Of a DNA stretch of 64,000 bases, positions 63,089-64,000 are shown piece after piece. Source of the DNA: Microbacterium indicum DSM 19969 (lineage in GTDB: Bacteria > Actinomycetota > Actinomycetes > Actinomycetales > Microbacteriaceae); the NCBI RefSeq assembly GCF_000422385.1, contig NZ_KE383821.1, positions 73,940 through 137,939 of the forward strand, in the 5' to 3' direction. A model generated the notes under the pieces. The model did not search any database. It was not told where the DNA came from and saw only the letters and a program-made list of their open reading frames with translations. How positions within the stretch are numbered: position 1 is the first letter of the stretch; each line of letters opens with the position of its first letter. The position numbers were made by a program, and so were the translations under genes.

Positions 63089-63307
63089 TCAGCGGTAGCG
63101 GTAGACGATGCGCCCGCGCGTGAGGTCGTAGGGGCTGAGCTCCACGACGACACGGTCTTCGGGGATGATGCGGATGTAGTTCTGCCGCATCTTTCCCGAG
63201 ATCGTGGCCAGCACCTTGTGGCCGTTGGTGAGCTCGACGCGGAACATCGCGTTGGGCAGCGCCTCGGACACCGTGCCTTCGATCTCGATGACACCGTCTT
63301 TAGCCAT
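63089..63307 (-). CDS. infA: Translation initiation factor IF-1
   Basis: 72 residues, [20 protein letters not shown] through [10 protein letters not shown] single S1-like OB fold that binds the ribosomal A site. First gene of the infA-rpmJ-rpsM-rpsK-rpoA-rplQ operon. A near-perfect palindrome (GCAGACCG-type, 63327-63344) lies in its leader. Confidence 0.98.
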   Translation of the reverse strand: MAKDGVIEIEGTVSEALPNAMFRVELTNGHKVLATISGKMRQNYIRIIPEDRVVVELSPYDLTRGRIVYRYR

Positions 63308-63738
63308 AGACTCGCTAACCTTCTGAGCAGACCGACCGGTCTGCGGTGAATGGGTGGATGGCGCAGGCGCGCATGCCGAAGCAGGCGCAAAGCACCAAAG
63401 ATCTATGGTAGACGACACGCCCAGGTTCTACAACCTGGGCGTGTCAGAGCGTGGTAGAGATCCGGGGATCTCCCAGCCGTCAGCTCGCGAGGTGCGCGCG
63501 CCGATCAGAACAACCTGCCGAGGGTGTCGAGGCGCAGCTGGGCGGTGCCGAAGATCCGGAGGAGAGCCGCGAGGCAGATGACGAAGGTCGATGGGTGCAG
63601 CGCAGGTTCGTGGCCACCCAGATCGGTACCATCGCGAGGTCGACAAGCGAGCGCTACGGGCACAACGTCGGGACTGCTGCACGGATAGGTGACATCTGAT
63701 TTGGCTTGCCCGCGGGGTGGGCCTGGAAGGATGTTGCT
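63308..63738. other. infA upstream region and IS-flanking DNA without a convincing gene
   Basis: The first 100 bp must hold the infA promoter and leader, including the palindrome at 63327-63344. A 14-bp hairpin (63414-63427 with 63432-63445) looks like a terminator for DNA that once lay upstream. From 63446 to 63738 short frames exist on both strands, but none has family features. The left end of the IS lies somewhere near 63680-63720. Confidence 0.55.
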
Positions 63739-64000
63739 GTGCCCAAGCCCTACCCGTCCGAGTTCCGTGACGACGTTGTGCGCGTCGCGCGGAACCGTGA
63801 GCCCGGAGTGACGATCGAGCAGATCGCGAAAGACTTCGGTGTTCACCCAATGACGCTGCAGAAGTGGATACGTCGCGCTGACATCGATGAAGGTCCGAAG
63901 CCCGGCCAGTCGCGGACCGAGGCGGCGGAGATCCGTGAGCTGAAGAAGCGGAACCGTCTGCTCGAGCAGGAGAACGAGGTCCTCCGCCGCGCGGCGGCGT
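63739..64000 (+). CDS. IS3-family transposase OrfA (HTH subunit), runs off the right edge
   Basis: The frame starts at GTG 63739 with GGAAGG 8 nt upstream and stays open to the end (87 codons visible). It reads PKPYPSEFRDDVVRVARNRE, then TIEQIAKDFGVHPMTLQKWI (HTH) and a leucine-zipper-like helix ELKKRNRLLEQENEVLRRAA. This is OrfA of IS3-type elements, which binds the terminal repeats; OrfB with the DDE domain should follow outside the window. It lies where map/adk-type genes often precede infA. Confidence 0.88.
   Translation, partial: MPKPYPSEFRDDVVRVARNREPGVTIEQIAKDFGVHPMTLQKWIRRADIDEGPKPGQSRTEAAEIRELKKRNRLLEQENEVLRRAAA

Noticed and set aside
63505..63846. Minus-strand frame of 113 codons next to the IS
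   Set aside because: It overlaps the transposase start in the opposite strand and shows no domain text. It could be a decayed remnant but cannot be supported.

Overview
The window is high-GC DNA from an actinobacterium, most likely a pigmented member of the Microbacteriaceae. The evidence is a fused ispDF gene, carD, the senX3/regX3-phoU locus, a GlnR-type regulator, an infA-rpmJ-rpsM-rpsK-rpoA-rplQ operon without rpsD, and a complete C50-carotenoid operon (idi-crtE-crtB-crtI-crtYe-crtYf-crtEb). Most of the window is ordinary chromosome. It is interrupted by two small tRNA-targeted integrative elements and, at the right edge, by an IS3-family insertion sequence.

Layout, left: sulfite/nitrite reductase (5' part only), pgi and a hotdog thioesterase precede element 1 (about 2632-5998), a 3.3-kb element integrated in tRNA-Thr(TGT). 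It is bounded by a 43-bp duplication of the tRNA 3' half and carries a membrane protein, a tyrosine recombinase with a shortened N-terminus, and a TIR-domain protein. Then come a DsbA-like protein without its CxxC motif, an MsiK/UgpC-type sugar ABC ATPase, rlmB-cysS-ispDF, carD, a lipoprotein, the phosphate two-component system with phoU and a candidate three-unit PHO box, gpm, a methyltransferase-like gene, ygfZ with a nitrobindin-like gene, a glnR-like regulator, ppk, a mutT1-like fusion, trpS and a GNAT gene.

Layout, middle: an AbiEi/DUF559-like gene sits among three copies of an 82-83-bp inverted-repeat element. A fourth copy lies inside the coding sequence of an ABC exporter. An FMN riboswitch leads the ribD-ribE-ribBA-ribH operon. 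A metabolite:H+ symporter, a flavin disulfide oxidoreductase and the ABC exporter follow. A divergent MarR gene (CrtR-like) faces the seven-gene carotenoid operon, which is followed by a ferrochelatase. An MMPL exporter and a pyrimidine-dimer glycosylase form a convergent pair.

Layout, right: tRNA-Met and tRNA-Thr(GGT), a sugar MFS transporter, a TetR regulator, a sugar isomerase/dehydrogenase pair, an M23 peptidase, an inositol monophosphatase and a membrane protein precede element 2 (about 53918-60067). This 6.1-kb element is integrated in tRNA-Tyr(GTA) between 56-bp repeats. It carries an integrase, an excisionase-like HTH protein, a replication-initiator-like gene with four internal 15-bp iterons followed by an A-rich stretch (a lambda-ori-like arrangement), and small unknown genes whose start regions are bracketed by near-identical inverted repeats. 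No capsid, tail or lysis genes are visible, so it looks like a phage satellite or small integrative plasmid. After it come rplQ, rpoA, rpsK, rpsM, rpmJ and infA, and then the IS3-type transposase that runs off the window.

All calls come from reading the sequence and translated frames; no database search was made.
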